Origin: Lysobacter sp.
GTDB lineage: Bacteria; Pseudomonadota; Gammaproteobacteria; Xanthomonadales; Xanthomonadaceae
NCBI GenBank assembly: GCA_030151365.1
Contig: JASLDW010000085.1
Span: forward strand, 1 to 9,528
Length of the DNA stretch: 9,528 nucleotides
Direction of reading: 5' to 3'
The notes under the pieces were generated by a model, which was given only the letters and a program-made list of their open reading frames with translations, had not been told where the DNA came from and searched no databases. Below are positions 1 through 6,814 of the stretch, piece after piece. The translations under genes were made by a program, and so were the position numbers. Position 1 is the first letter of the stretch. Each line of letters opens with the position of its first letter.

Positions 1-144
1 AAGGCCGATGGCGAATCGGCGGGCACGCGCAGCGGTTTCGTCAGCGGCGAAGCGGGACGCGCGGCATCGGTCGCGCGCGGCACCACGGTGGCGCGCGGCG
101 GCTTCGGCGGCACCGGATCCGCGCACGCATCGTTCGGCAGCTGA
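1..144 (+). CDS. ygiB: DUF1190 / YgiB-like protein, C-terminal end only
   Basis: The reading frame is open from the first base and ends at TGA 142-144, giving 47 residues of a C-terminal tail. The tail is rich in Gly, Ser, Arg and Ala and ends in ARGGFGGTGSAHASFGS. A low-complexity 'RGGFG...SFGS' ending is typical of DUF1190 proteins (E. coli YgiB/YjfM), which are small predicted lipoproteins or membrane-associated proteins of unknown function. The next gene starts 2 nt after the stop and is YgiC-like. The same ygiB-ygiC order occurs in E. coli, which supports the call more than the short sequence does. The N-terminus lies outside the window, so a lipobox cannot be checked. Confidence 0.72.
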   Translation, partial: KADGESAGTRSGFVSGEAGRAASVARGTTVARGGFGGTGSAHASFGS

Positions 145-146
145 GC

Positions 147-1298
147 GTGCGGCGCATCGAAACGAAAGAACGCGCCGACTGGCGCGCACAGGCCGAGCGC
201 GACGGTTTCACCTTCCACACCATCGATGGCGAACCGTACTGGGACGAGTCGGCCTACTACGCCTTCACCCTGCGCGAGATCGAAGACGACATCGAAGCGC
301 CGACCCACGAACTGCACGAGATGGCGCTCGCGCTGGTCGACGAGGTCGTGCGTTCGGCCGAACTGCTGGCCAGGCTCGGCATCGCGCCCGCCTACTGGGA
401 CTGGATCAAGCGTTCCTGGGAACGCCGCGACCCGCATCTCTACGGCCGCATGGATTTCGCCTATGACGGCAGCGGCCCGGCGAAACTGTTCGAACTGAAT
501 TACGACACGCCGACCAGCCTGTTCGAGGCCGGCTATTTCCAGTGGATGTGGCTGGAAGACCTCAAGCGCACGCGCCAGCTGCCCGGTGACGCCGACCAGT
601 TCAATCGCATCCAGGAGGCATTGCAGGAACGCTTCGCCGTCATCGCGCCACAAAAGCCGGTGCACTTCGCATCGTTTCCCGAGGCGCCGGAAGACGAAGC
701 AACCGTGCTCTACCTGCGCGATTGCGCCGAACAGGCCGGCGTCGCCACCGAAGGCATCGCCATCGGCGACATCGGCATCGCCACCGATGGCCGCTTCACC
801 GATCTCGACGACCGCATCATCGACACCCTGTTCAAGCTCTACCCGCTCGAGGACATGTTCCGCGACAGTTTCGGCCCGAACCTGCTGGCCGACACCATGC
901 GCCTGATCGAACCGCCATGGAAAGCCGTGCTGAGCAACAAGGGCGTGCTGCCGCTGCTGTGGGAGCGCCATCGCGGCCACCCCAACCTGCTGGAATCGCG
1001 CTTCGCCGAACGCGGCGAACGCGTCGAGACCGGCTGGGTGCGCAAGCCGCTGTTCTCGCGCGAAGGCGCCAACATCACCCTTGCGCTGGGCGCCGGCAAC
1101 CGCATCGACACCGACGGTCCCTACGATTCCGGGCTTGCCATCCTCCAGGCCGCACGTCCGCTGACGGCCTTCGGCGGGCGCTATCCGCTGGTGGGCAGCT
1201 GGGTGGTCGGCGACGAGGCGGTCGGGATCGGCATCCGCGAGGACGGCACTCTGGTTACCGGCAACGAAGCACGCTTCCTGCCGCACGCGATCATCTGA
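147..1298 (+). CDS. ygiC: YgiC-like ATP-grasp protein, glutathionylspermidine synthase family
   Basis: This is a 383-residue protein, close to the usual length of E. coli YgiC/YjfC (about 386). It starts at GTG 147, two bases after the upstream stop. The N-terminus (RIETKERADWR...GFTFHT..GEPYW) lines up with YgiC from its first residues, and no in-frame ATG occurs near there. There is no clear Shine-Dalgarno, so translation is probably coupled to the upstream gene. Visible family motifs are R101-x-D103 (YGRMDF), K113, E116-x-N118 in FELNYDTPTSLFE, the REGANI loop at 305-310, and the C-terminal GSWVVGDEAVGIGIRED and RFLPH. In glutathionylspermidine synthetase the corresponding Arg, Asp, Glu and Asn bind ATP and Mg. 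The amidase domain of the bifunctional enzyme is absent. Related stand-alone proteins are predicted to join an amine to a carboxylate using ATP, but their substrate is not established. The fold is certain; the reaction is not. Confidence 0.93.
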   Translation: MRRIETKERADWRAQAERDGFTFHTIDGEPYWDESAYYAFTLREIEDDIEAPTHELHEMALALVDEVVRSAELLARLGIAPAYWDWIKRSWERRDPHLYGRMDFAYDGSGPAKLFELNYDTPTSLFEAGYFQWMWLEDLKRTRQLPGDADQFNRIQEALQERFAVIAPQKPVHFASFPEAPEDEATVLYLRDCAEQAGVATEGIAIGDIGIATDGRFTDLDDRIIDTLFKLYPLEDMFRDSFGPNLLADTMRLIEPPWKAVLSNKGVLPLLWERHRGHPNLLESRFAERGERVETGWVRKPLFSREGANITLALGAGNRIDTDGPYDSGLAILQAARPLTAFGGRYPLVGSWVVGDEAVGIGIREDGTLVTGNEARFLPHAII

Positions 1299-1313
1299 AA
1301 ATCGGTCGCGCTC

Positions 1314-4004
1314 CTACTGCTGCGCCAGGCGCAGTTCCTCGTGTGCTTGCCGCTGTCTGCGTGCATTCGGTTCCGGCTCGGCGGCGGCAGCGGCGACGGC
1401 ACGTTGTGCCAACCCTGGATCCGGGATCCCGGCGATCCGCAAGGTCTCTGCCGCCATCGTCAGATAAGGCGCGCGCAACATAGTCGGCAAGGCATCCCAC
1501 TCGCGAATGATGCCGTCGGCGGCGAAGCGTGCGTCCGCCTTCGAGAAGGTTTTTGCCTGTGCGCGCAATGCACGCAACTTCAGCCCGAGATACTTGCGCC
1601 TGTCACTCGCATCGACAAGTTGTCCCGCTTCCTCGAGCTGCGATATTCCCGCCTGTGCGTGGCGCGCCGATGCAGCGGGGTCGCCGCTCTCCCAGGCCAG
1701 GTCGGATTGCACCGTCAATGCCAGGACACGCGCACCGACGCCAACGGAGTCGCCGGGTGTCGGCATGCACGTTTCCATGTGCTGCAACGACGCCCGCGCC
1801 CCGTCCAGATCTCCCGATTCGCGGAGGATATCGGCCCTCAGGGTCTGAATCCATACGAGGTAACACGGTGGCACCCGGCCTTTTTGCGCCAGCGCCTGTG
1901 CCTCCTGCAATGCCTGCTGCGCTGCCGGTGTCCCGCCTGCAGTTTGCTGCAATGCCTCGGCCAGATGGATCAATGCGATCGTTTGATCCATCGAGGAGGG
2001 GCGCACCTGCTTCTTCATTCCCTGCAATGCCGTACGCAGCAGGGGAATGCTGGCCGCGTAATGACCCTGCATGGTTTGCACACGCGCCAAATTGGATTGG
2101 GCCGCCAGCGTACGCTGATGATCCGGGCCATAACGCGCCAATGCATCGGCGAGCTGGATGCGTTTGACCTTGATGGCCTCCTCGCCATGCCCGAGCTGAT
2201 CCAGGGACCAGCTCCAAGTGCGCAATCCACTGGCGCGCACCTGAGCCATCTCGTTGTCCAACGGTTGCGGCAATGTATCGAGCAGTTTGATCAACGGAGG
2301 AGAAAGACGGGAAATGGTGGTGGCATCGCGATCGGCCAACCCAAGCGCGATTTGCGTATCGAGCTGTTGCGCCAGCAATCGCGGCCGGTCCTGCCCCGCC
2401 GCGGCCACCAACGGTTGCGCTTGCCCGATCAGGTCACGGGCATCCGACTGGTTGCCGGAGTCGGCGCTGAGCCGCGCGAGCCGGAGATAGAGCAAGGCAC
2501 GCACCGACCCATCCAGCGACGGATCGCTCGCGCCCATGGTGCGGATGGAATCGACCATGTCGCGTGCGCTGGTGGTTCGTCCGCCGTCCTTCTGCAACGC
2601 ATGCAGGAAGGTGCGCGTCAACACTTCCTGGGCAGCCAGCGAGTTGTTGGCCTGCATTTCGACCAAGGCACGTTGTTGCTCGGCGATGTGTTGTTGCTGG
2701 CTGGCATGGCGTGCTTCGCGACTGGCAATTCCCGCTTGCCACAACGACACACCCAATCCCGCCACCAGTGCGAACGCCACCACAGCCGCCGCACCCACCG
2801 CCAGCGCATGTCGATGCAGGAAACGATTGGCGCGATAGGCGAGCGTCGGTTCGCGCACGGAGACTGGTCTTCCATCCAGCCACGCCTGCAGGTCTTCGCG
2901 CAGCGCCTCGACGCTGCCGTAGCGACGCCGCGGATCATTGGCCAGGCAGTGACCGGCAATCGCACTGAGATCACCGCGCAGCTGGCGCACCAATGCCTCG
3001 GGCGTACTGCCACGCGCGCCGGCATCCTCGATGGTCGCGTCCTTTGCGCTTTCCCACAGCGATTTCGGATCTTCACGCATGCGCGCCAATTGCAGGCGCA
3101 ACGAGGTGTCTCCGGTCAATCCGAACGGATGTGCATGCGCCAGCAACGCGTACAGCAATACACCGAACTGATAGAGATCGGTCGCCGTGGACACCGGCTC
3201 ACCATGCAGCTGCTCGGGAGATGCGTATTCGGGCGTGAATGCACGATCGGTCGTTCGCGTCAGCTCGGCGCCTTCCTGATCCTCCAGCATCTTGGCGATA
3301 CCGAAGTCGAGCAGGAAGACATGACCGCTGGCATCCACGAGGATATTGGACGGCTTGAGGTCGCGATGCACCACCAATTGGCGGTGCGCGAAAGCCAAGG
3401 CATCCAGCCCCTGCATCAGCAGACGCACGCGCTCGCGAATCGGCAGCGCGTGCGTATCGCACCAATGGTCGATGCGCTCGCCCTCGACATGGCTCATCGC
3501 GAAATACGGAATGCCGGACTCGGTCATGCCGCCATCCAGCAATGTCGCGATATTCGGGTGATCGAGCCGCGCCAGGATGCGACGCTCACGGAAGAAGCGT
3601 TCGCGCGCCCGTGGCGAATCCAGGCCGATTCCGATCAGTTTCAGTGCCGCACGCTGGCGAAAATCGCCACCTTCGCGTTCGGCCAGATAGACCGCGCCCA
3701 TGCCGCCGCGCCCGATCATGGACACGATGCGCCACGGCCCAAGCGCCTGCCCGACCATCGATGCCCCGGCATCCGGCAATGCCTGCACGACCGCGGCTTC
3801 CCATCCGGCGACGCGATCAACGGCAACCGGATGCGCATCTTCCACCTCGACATCGGCGGCGAGCAGGCGTTCGACCAGGGCATGCAACTCGGGATCAGTC
3901 GCATGCAATGCCTGCAATCTTGCGTTGCGTTCGGCGTCCGGCAATTCGACCAGCTGATCGAACAGTTCGAATGCCCGGCGGGCCAATGTGCTCCCCGTTG
4001 TCAT
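1314..4004 (-). CDS. transmembrane Ser/Thr protein kinase with TPR-like periplasmic region
   Basis: This 896-residue protein starts at ATG 4004. Residues 14-51 (LFDQLVELPDAER...LVERLLAAD) are a pre-kinase segment common in kinases paired with this sigma type. The Hanks kinase domain spans about 90-375. It has the Gly loop IGRGGMGAVYLA (97-108), Lys122, Glu140, catalytic HRDLKPSN (213-220, Asp215), DFG (233-235), the activation segment ending YASPEQ and Asp276. All catalytic residues are present, so it should be active. One hydrophobic segment (about 400-422) follows a basic stretch, which places the kinase in the cytoplasm. A Gln-rich, probably coiled linker comes next, then about 450 periplasmic residues with helical repeats. 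The clearest TPR-like ones are at 625-664 and 715-745. The start codon overlaps the sigma factor stop (ATGA), so the two are translationally coupled and the sigma factor is the probable substrate. The gene ends 15 bp from the convergent ygiC, with no hairpin terminator seen between them. Confidence 0.95.
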   Translation of the reverse strand: MTTGSTLARRAFELFDQLVELPDAERNARLQALHATDPELHALVERLLAADVEVEDAHPVAVDRVAGWEAAVVQALPDAGASMVGQALGPWRIVSMIGRGGMGAVYLAEREGGDFRQRAALKLIGIGLDSPRARERFFRERRILARLDHPNIATLLDGGMTESGIPYFAMSHVEGERIDHWCDTHALPIRERVRLLMQGLDALAFAHRQLVVHRDLKPSNILVDASGHVFLLDFGIAKMLEDQEGAELTRTTDRAFTPEYASPEQLHGEPVSTATDLYQFGVLLYALLAHAHPFGLTGDTSLRLQLARMREDPKSLWESAKDATIEDAGARGSTPEALVRQLRGDLSAIAGHCLANDPRRRYGSVEALREDLQAWLDGRPVSVREPTLAYRANRFLHRHALAVGAAAVVAFALVAGLGVSLWQAGIASREARHASQQQHIAEQQRALVEMQANNSLAAQEVLTRTFLHALQKDGGRTTSARDMVDSIRTMGASDPSLDGSVRALLYLRLARLSADSGNQSDARDLIGQAQPLVAAAGQDRPRLLAQQLDTQIALGLADRDATTISRLSPPLIKLLDTLPQPLDNEMAQVRASGLRTWSWSLDQLGHGEEAIKVKRIQLADALARYGPDHQRTLAAQSNLARVQTMQGHYAASIPLLRTALQGMKKQVRPSSMDQTIALIHLAEALQQTAGGTPAAQQALQEAQALAQKGRVPPCYLVWIQTLRADILRESGDLDGARASLQHMETCMPTPGDSVGVGARVLALTVQSDLAWESGDPAASARHAQAGISQLEEAGQLVDASDRRKYLGLKLRALRAQAKTFSKADARFAADGIIREWDALPTMLRAPYLTMAAETLRIAGIPDPGLAQRAVAAAAAEPEPNARRQRQAHEELRLAQQ

Positions 4005-4555
4005 GCGCCCAACTCCATCTGCAGGAAGGCCTGCGCCTTGCGCCAGTCACGACGCAAGGTGCGATCGGTGACACCGAGGATTCCCGCGGTCTGCTCCTCG
4101 GTATAGCCGCCGAAATAGCGCAGCTCGACCATGCGCGCGCAACGTTCGTCGACCTTTGCCAGTTTGCTCAGCGCATCGTCGAAGGCGAGCAAGTCCTCCA
4201 GTGACTGCGCCTGGTCGCCGATGCCGGTCTCCAGCGTCACCATCACGCCATCGCGCTTTCCGGCCCGGGCATCGCGCGCCAGATTCGACAGCACCTGGCG
4301 CATCGCACTGCAGGCCAACCCCATCAGGTGATGACGATCGTTCGCCGGTGTCGCGCGATCGGTGCACAGCTTGAGGTAGGCCTCGTTGACCAGTACGGTG
4401 GTCTCGACGCGCCCGCCGCGTCGACGCAACTGGCTGTGGGCCAACCGCTTCAACTCTTCATAGGCAGCGGCATAGGCGTGCTGGTAGGCGCGGGCGTCAC
4501 CGTCGCTGGCACGCTCCAGCCAGAAGGTGACCGACTGCGGCGACTCCTGATCCAT
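4001..4555 (-). CDS. ECF-type RNA polymerase sigma factor (TIGR02999-like), kinase-linked
   Basis: This 184-residue protein starts at ATG 4555, behind a strong purine-rich Shine-Dalgarno. Region 2 covers about residues 8-95 (AYEELKRLAHSQLRR..., VLVNEAYLKL, DRHHLMGLACSAMRQVL). A variable linker of about 100-120 follows. Region 4 (about 120-180) has the helix-turn-helix YTEEQTAGILGVTDRTLRRDW that would contact a -35 element. The 'VNEAYLKL' plus 'MRQVLSNLARDARAGKR' pattern is characteristic of the TIGR02999 group, which is often encoded beside Ser/Thr kinases. Where typical ECF factors carry acidic residues before 'LVQE.F' in region 2.2, this protein reads VETTVLVNEAY, with Thr52 and Thr53. No anti-sigma gene is nearby. 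The partner is the downstream kinase, which overlaps by 4 nt. A regulatory role by phosphorylation is inferred. Confidence 0.93.
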   Translation of the reverse strand: MDQESPQSVTFWLERASDGDARAYQHAYAAAYEELKRLAHSQLRRRGGRVETTVLVNEAYLKLCTDRATPANDRHHLMGLACSAMRQVLSNLARDARAGKRDGVMVTLETGIGDQAQSLEDLLAFDDALSKLAKVDERCARMVELRYFGGYTEEQTAGILGVTDRTLRRDWRKAQAFLQMELGA

Positions 4556-4560
4556 GGGAC

Positions 4561-4571
4561 TCCCCTCCCTG
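4561..4571 (-). promoter_or_regulatory. strong ribosome-binding site of the sigma factor gene
   Basis: On the minus strand the sequence before ATG 4555 reads AGGGAGGGGAG, then 5 nt to the start codon. It is long, purine-rich and better than the kinase gene's own site (GGAG about 9 nt upstream of 4004, inside the sigma coding sequence). It fixes the sigma start at 4555. Confidence 0.75.
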
Positions 4572-4581
4572 TGACCGGACG

Positions 4582-4611
4582 ATTGTGCCGTTCATCCGTT
4601 CACGCCGGCAA
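4582..4611 (-). promoter_or_regulatory. candidate housekeeping promoter of the sigma-kinase operon
   Basis: Read on the minus strand, TTGCCG (4611-4606) and CACAAT (4587-4582) are separated by 18 nt. This is an acceptable sigma-70-like pair, with the -10 about 26 nt before the sigma start codon. The spacer contains a 7-nt direct repeat, CCGTTCA on the plus strand, at 4588-4594 and 4596-4602. The repeat could be an operator. The hexamer matches are moderate and no start site is known, so this is tentative. Confidence 0.33.
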
Positions 4612-4614
4612 CTG

Positions 4615-4699
4615 GCATGTCCGGTTTTCCGAAGCTCCCGGGTATGGCTTGGGTTGAGGCGACCAGAGAACGCCTTCCAACCACTACAGGAGCCCACCC
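4615..4699 (+). promoter_or_regulatory. shared adhesin upstream element, copy A
   Basis: This block runs from GCATGTCCGG to the start codon of the first adhesin and is repeated before the second adhesin at 7377-7460. Over the first 47 positions 42 are identical by hand alignment, including GCATGTCCGGTTTT, CCGGGTATGGCTTGG and TTGAGGCG. The last 20 or so bases (CACTACAGGAGCC, then ATGAACCG) are also nearly identical. AGGAG at 4688-4692 lies 7 nt before ATG 4700. TGTCCGG (4618-4624) and CGGGTATGG (about 4639-4647) are spaced like -35 and -10 elements, and neither resembles a sigma-70 consensus. I infer an alternative-sigma promoter, perhaps read by the adjacent ECF factor. Recent duplication alone could also explain the similarity. 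Confidence 0.6.
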
Positions 4700-6658
4700 A
4701 TGAACCGTTTCAACAGCAAATTCAATCGAAATTCCCGGCGCATGCGCCCTCTGTCCATCGCACTGACTGCATTGCTGGCGAGTGCCGCGATGCCGGCGAT
4801 GGCGGACAACGAAGAAATGACCTGCTACCGCAACTCCGATACCGGTGCCATCTGGTGCATCGGCCCCGGCCCCCTCTACCGGGGCTCGCACGCCGGCGGC
4901 GACAATGCCACGGCATTCGGCAATGCCGGCGAAGCGAATGGCAGCGGCACGACGGCATACGGCGCTTGGTCACTTGCGAATCAGCCCTTCGCAACCGCGG
5001 TCGGCATGCAAGCCAGGGCCGCGGGCATCGCCGGCTCCGCCTTCGGCTACCAGGCGAATGCCAACAGCACCGACGCCACTGCCATGGGCGCCCACAGCTT
5101 CGCCAGCGAAGCGGCCACCGCTGCGGGCGTGAACGCTCAAGCCTTCGGCACGGGCAGCTCCGCCTTCGGCTATGGCAGCCAGGCCAGCGGCGACCACGCG
5201 GTTGCCGTAGGCGAGGCTAGCCTGACCACCGCGCCGGGGGCGATTGCGCTTGGCTGGAAGAGCAATGCCTCGCAGGCGGCCGCAGTGGCGATCGGCACCA
5301 GCGCCAAGGCCGGCGCGATCAATGCCATCGCATTGGGCTGGCTGGCGAATGCATCCGACGAGAAGAGCATCGCGATGGGCGTGGACGCGAACGCCACGAA
5401 TGCATATGCATCGGCGTTCGGCTTCAAGGCGAATGCCTCCGGCCAGATGAGCATCGCCGCAGGCGTGGAAGCAGAGGCCGCGAATACGCAGGCATCCGCG
5501 TTCGGCTACAAGGCGCGCGCCCGAGGCGAGAATTCCACGGTCGTCGGCAACGGATCGCTGGCGGAAGGCACTGATTCGATGGTGCTGGGCGCGCGCTCCT
5601 ATGCCACAGGCGGCGGCATCGCCATTGGCGCCGACACCTTCGCCAATTACGGTCTCTCGATGGCGATCGGCAACGGAGTGAAGACCACCCGCGATAAGCA
5701 GATCGCGCTGGGCGGCAACCAGACTTCGCTGACCGTTGCCGGCATCGCGACCGGCAACGCCTATCAGACCGGCACGCTGAAAATGGTCACCACGGATGCC
5801 AACGGCAATTTCGGCGTGGCCGATTTCGCGACCGGTGGCGTACTGCCGGACCTCTCTCCGTTCGCAACGACCTTCGGCGGCGGCGCAGCGTGGAACGGCA
5901 GCGTGTTCACCGCGCCGACCTTCACCATCCAGGGTACGAATTACGGCGATGTCGCTTCGGCATTCGCGGCAGTGGACAGCAAGCTCACGGCACTCACCGG
6001 ACAGGGCGGTATTCCCGGGCCGCAAGGCCCGGCAGGCCCGGCAGGCCCGACTGGTCCCTCGGGCCCGCAAGGCCCGACCGGACCGCAAGGACCGGCAGGC
6101 GCAGGCGGCGGTTCGGGCAGCGACGCCCTTGCCGTGCATTACGACGATGCCAGCCACGCGACGATCACGCTGGGAATCGACGGCACGCGCATCAGCAACG
6201 TCGGCAACGGCACTGCGCCACTCGATGCGGTGAACATGCGCCAGATGCAGACCGGCGATGCCACAACGCTCACGGCAGCCAATGCGCATGCCGATGCCGG
6301 CGATGCAGCGACACTGACCTCGGCCAAGAACTACACCGACCAACGCTTCAATTCGATCAATGCCGCCTTCAACGACTACAGCGATTTCAAGACGAACGTG
6401 AATCGTCGCTTCGCGCAAACCGATCGCCGCATCAACACGGTCTCGGCGATGTCCACCGCGATGGCGCAGATGACCGCCAATGCCGCCAACGGCAGCACGA
6501 AGAACGGCCGCCTCTCGGTCGGTTGGGGCGTCACCAGCGGACGCACGGCACTGGCCGTGGGCTGGGGCGTGCGCGCCGGTCGCACCACGCTCAGTTTCGG
6601 CGCGGCTTTCGGTGGCGACAAAGCCACCGTCGGCGGCGGTTTCGGTCTCGACCTCTGA
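4700..6658 (+). CDS. trimeric autotransporter adhesin, YadA-like, with collagen-like segment (adhesin 1)
   Basis: This 652-residue surface protein starts at ATG 4700, 7 nt after AGGAG. A signal peptide covers about 1-35: basic n-region, hydrophobic LSIALTALLASAAMPAMA, cleavage predicted before Asp36. It is not the extended ESPR type. Residues about 65-340 form a YadA-like beta-roll head of some 18 repeats of 13-15 residues with the 'SAFGY.A.A.G' or 'IAIG' pattern. A connector (341-400) and a module (400-435, FTAPTFTIQGTNY..VASAFAAVDSKL) follow. Eleven Gly-X-Y triplets (437-469) make a collagen-like rod. A neck motif (ISNVGNGTAPLDAVNMRQM, 498-516), two 15-residue stalk repeats (519-548) and a C-terminal YadA-type anchor (about 575-652) complete it. 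The anchor ends in a hydrophobic residue, as expected for a trimeric 12-strand barrel. Trimers would display the head outside the outer membrane for adhesion. Cys42 and Cys53 sit just after the signal. It is a paralogue of the gene at 7461. Confidence 0.92.
   Translation: MNRFNSKFNRNSRRMRPLSIALTALLASAAMPAMADNEEMTCYRNSDTGAIWCIGPGPLYRGSHAGGDNATAFGNAGEANGSGTTAYGAWSLANQPFATAVGMQARAAGIAGSAFGYQANANSTDATAMGAHSFASEAATAAGVNAQAFGTGSSAFGYGSQASGDHAVAVGEASLTTAPGAIALGWKSNASQAAAVAIGTSAKAGAINAIALGWLANASDEKSIAMGVDANATNAYASAFGFKANASGQMSIAAGVEAEAANTQASAFGYKARARGENSTVVGNGSLAEGTDSMVLGARSYATGGGIAIGADTFANYGLSMAIGNGVKTTRDKQIALGGNQTSLTVAGIATGNAYQTGTLKMVTTDANGNFGVADFATGGVLPDLSPFATTFGGGAAWNGSVFTAPTFTIQGTNYGDVASAFAAVDSKLTALTGQGGIPGPQGPAGPAGPTGPSGPQGPTGPQGPAGAGGGSGSDALAVHYDDASHATITLGIDGTRISNVGNGTAPLDAVNMRQMQTGDATTLTAANAHADAGDAATLTSAKNYTDQRFNSINAAFNDYSDFKTNVNRRFAQTDRRINTVSAMSTAMAQMTANAANGSTKNGRLSVGWGVTSGRTALAVGWGVRAGRTTLSFGAAFGGDKATVGGGFGLDL
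4892..5719 (+). repeat. YadA-type head repeats of adhesin 1
   Basis: There are about 18 coding repeats of 13-15 residues (39-45 nt). Many alternate between an 'AFGY/F' type and an 'A(I/M/A)GV' type, giving a 28-residue superunit. The clearest pair is IAMGVDANATNAYASAFGF and IAAGVEAEAANTQASAFGY, at residues 224-242 and 252-270. Such repeats fold as a left-handed trimeric beta-roll. At DNA level the copies have diverged, so the array is old rather than freshly expanded. Confidence 0.85.
6008..6106 (+). repeat. collagen-like Gly-X-Y segment of adhesin 1
   Basis: It encodes eleven uninterrupted triplets (GIP, then mostly GPQ, GPA, GPT and GPS, ending GAG). Proline is in the X position in nearly all, favouring a stable collagen triple helix without hydroxyproline. 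A near-exact 9-nt tandem (AGGCCCGGC units around 6024-6045) could gain or lose triplets by slippage without a frameshift. Confidence 0.9.
6254..6343 (+). repeat. two 15-residue stalk repeats of adhesin 1
   Basis: Residues 519-533 (GDATTLTAANAHADA) and 534-548 (GDAATLTSAKNYTDQ) form a tandem 15-residue pair. Fifteen-residue periodicity is the hallmark of the right-handed coiled-coil stalk of YadA. The paralogue at 8790-8924 has three such units. Confidence 0.8.
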
Positions 6659-6715
6659 TCGCAGGCTGCCGTCGCTGCTGCTCCCTCCCCGATCCGACGG
6701 CGCCAGTTCGAGGTC

Positions 6716-6748
6716 ACCGGGGTGTTTCGACGCCCCGGTTCTTTTCTT
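6716..6748 (+). terminator. intrinsic terminator after adhesin 1
   Basis: ACCGGGGTGT (6716-6725) and ACGCCCCGGT (6730-6739) form a 10-bp stem with a single G-U pair, closing a TTCG tetraloop (6726-6729). The tail is TCTTTTCTT. This is a textbook Rho-independent terminator, 58 nt after the adhesin stop, separating it from the globin gene. Confidence 0.88.
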
Positions 6749-6814
6749 CCGTGGCGGGTTTTGTCCTCTTTCTGCGTATCGGGGAACAGGCCCGCACATT
6801 TCACAAGGTTCCAG

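Noticed and set aside
1341..4106. 921-codon open frame on the plus strand opposite the kinase and sigma genes
   Set aside because: It mirrors a real kinase gene with intact catalytic motifs. Its product is Arg/Gln/Cys/His-rich with no domain or ribosome-binding site, as expected of an antisense frame in GC-rich DNA.
4632..4650. Inverted repeat AAGC...GCTT around CCCGGG in copy A of the adhesin upstream block
   Set aside because: Copy B keeps GCTT but not AAGC, so the symmetry is not conserved and is probably chance.
4700..4760. Extended signal peptide region (ESPR) on the adhesins
   Set aside because: Both N-termini are ordinary signal peptides with a slightly long basic n-region and lack the conserved aromatic ESPR pattern seen in many large trimeric autotransporters.
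6008..6106. Phage tail-fibre origin for the collagen-like genes
   Set aside because: Both proteins have signal peptides and complete YadA-type anchors, and there are no phage genes around, so they are cell-surface adhesins.
6762..6779. TGTCC...GTAT in front of the globin as a third copy of the adhesin promoter motif
   Set aside because: The two parts are 14 nt apart, start to start, compared with 24 in the adhesin copies, and the surrounding conserved bases are missing.
6722..6814. Longer N-terminus for the globin from an upstream in-frame start
   Set aside because: The extra codons lie in the terminator hairpin of the previous gene, and a typical globin N-terminus with its own AAGG begins at 6815.
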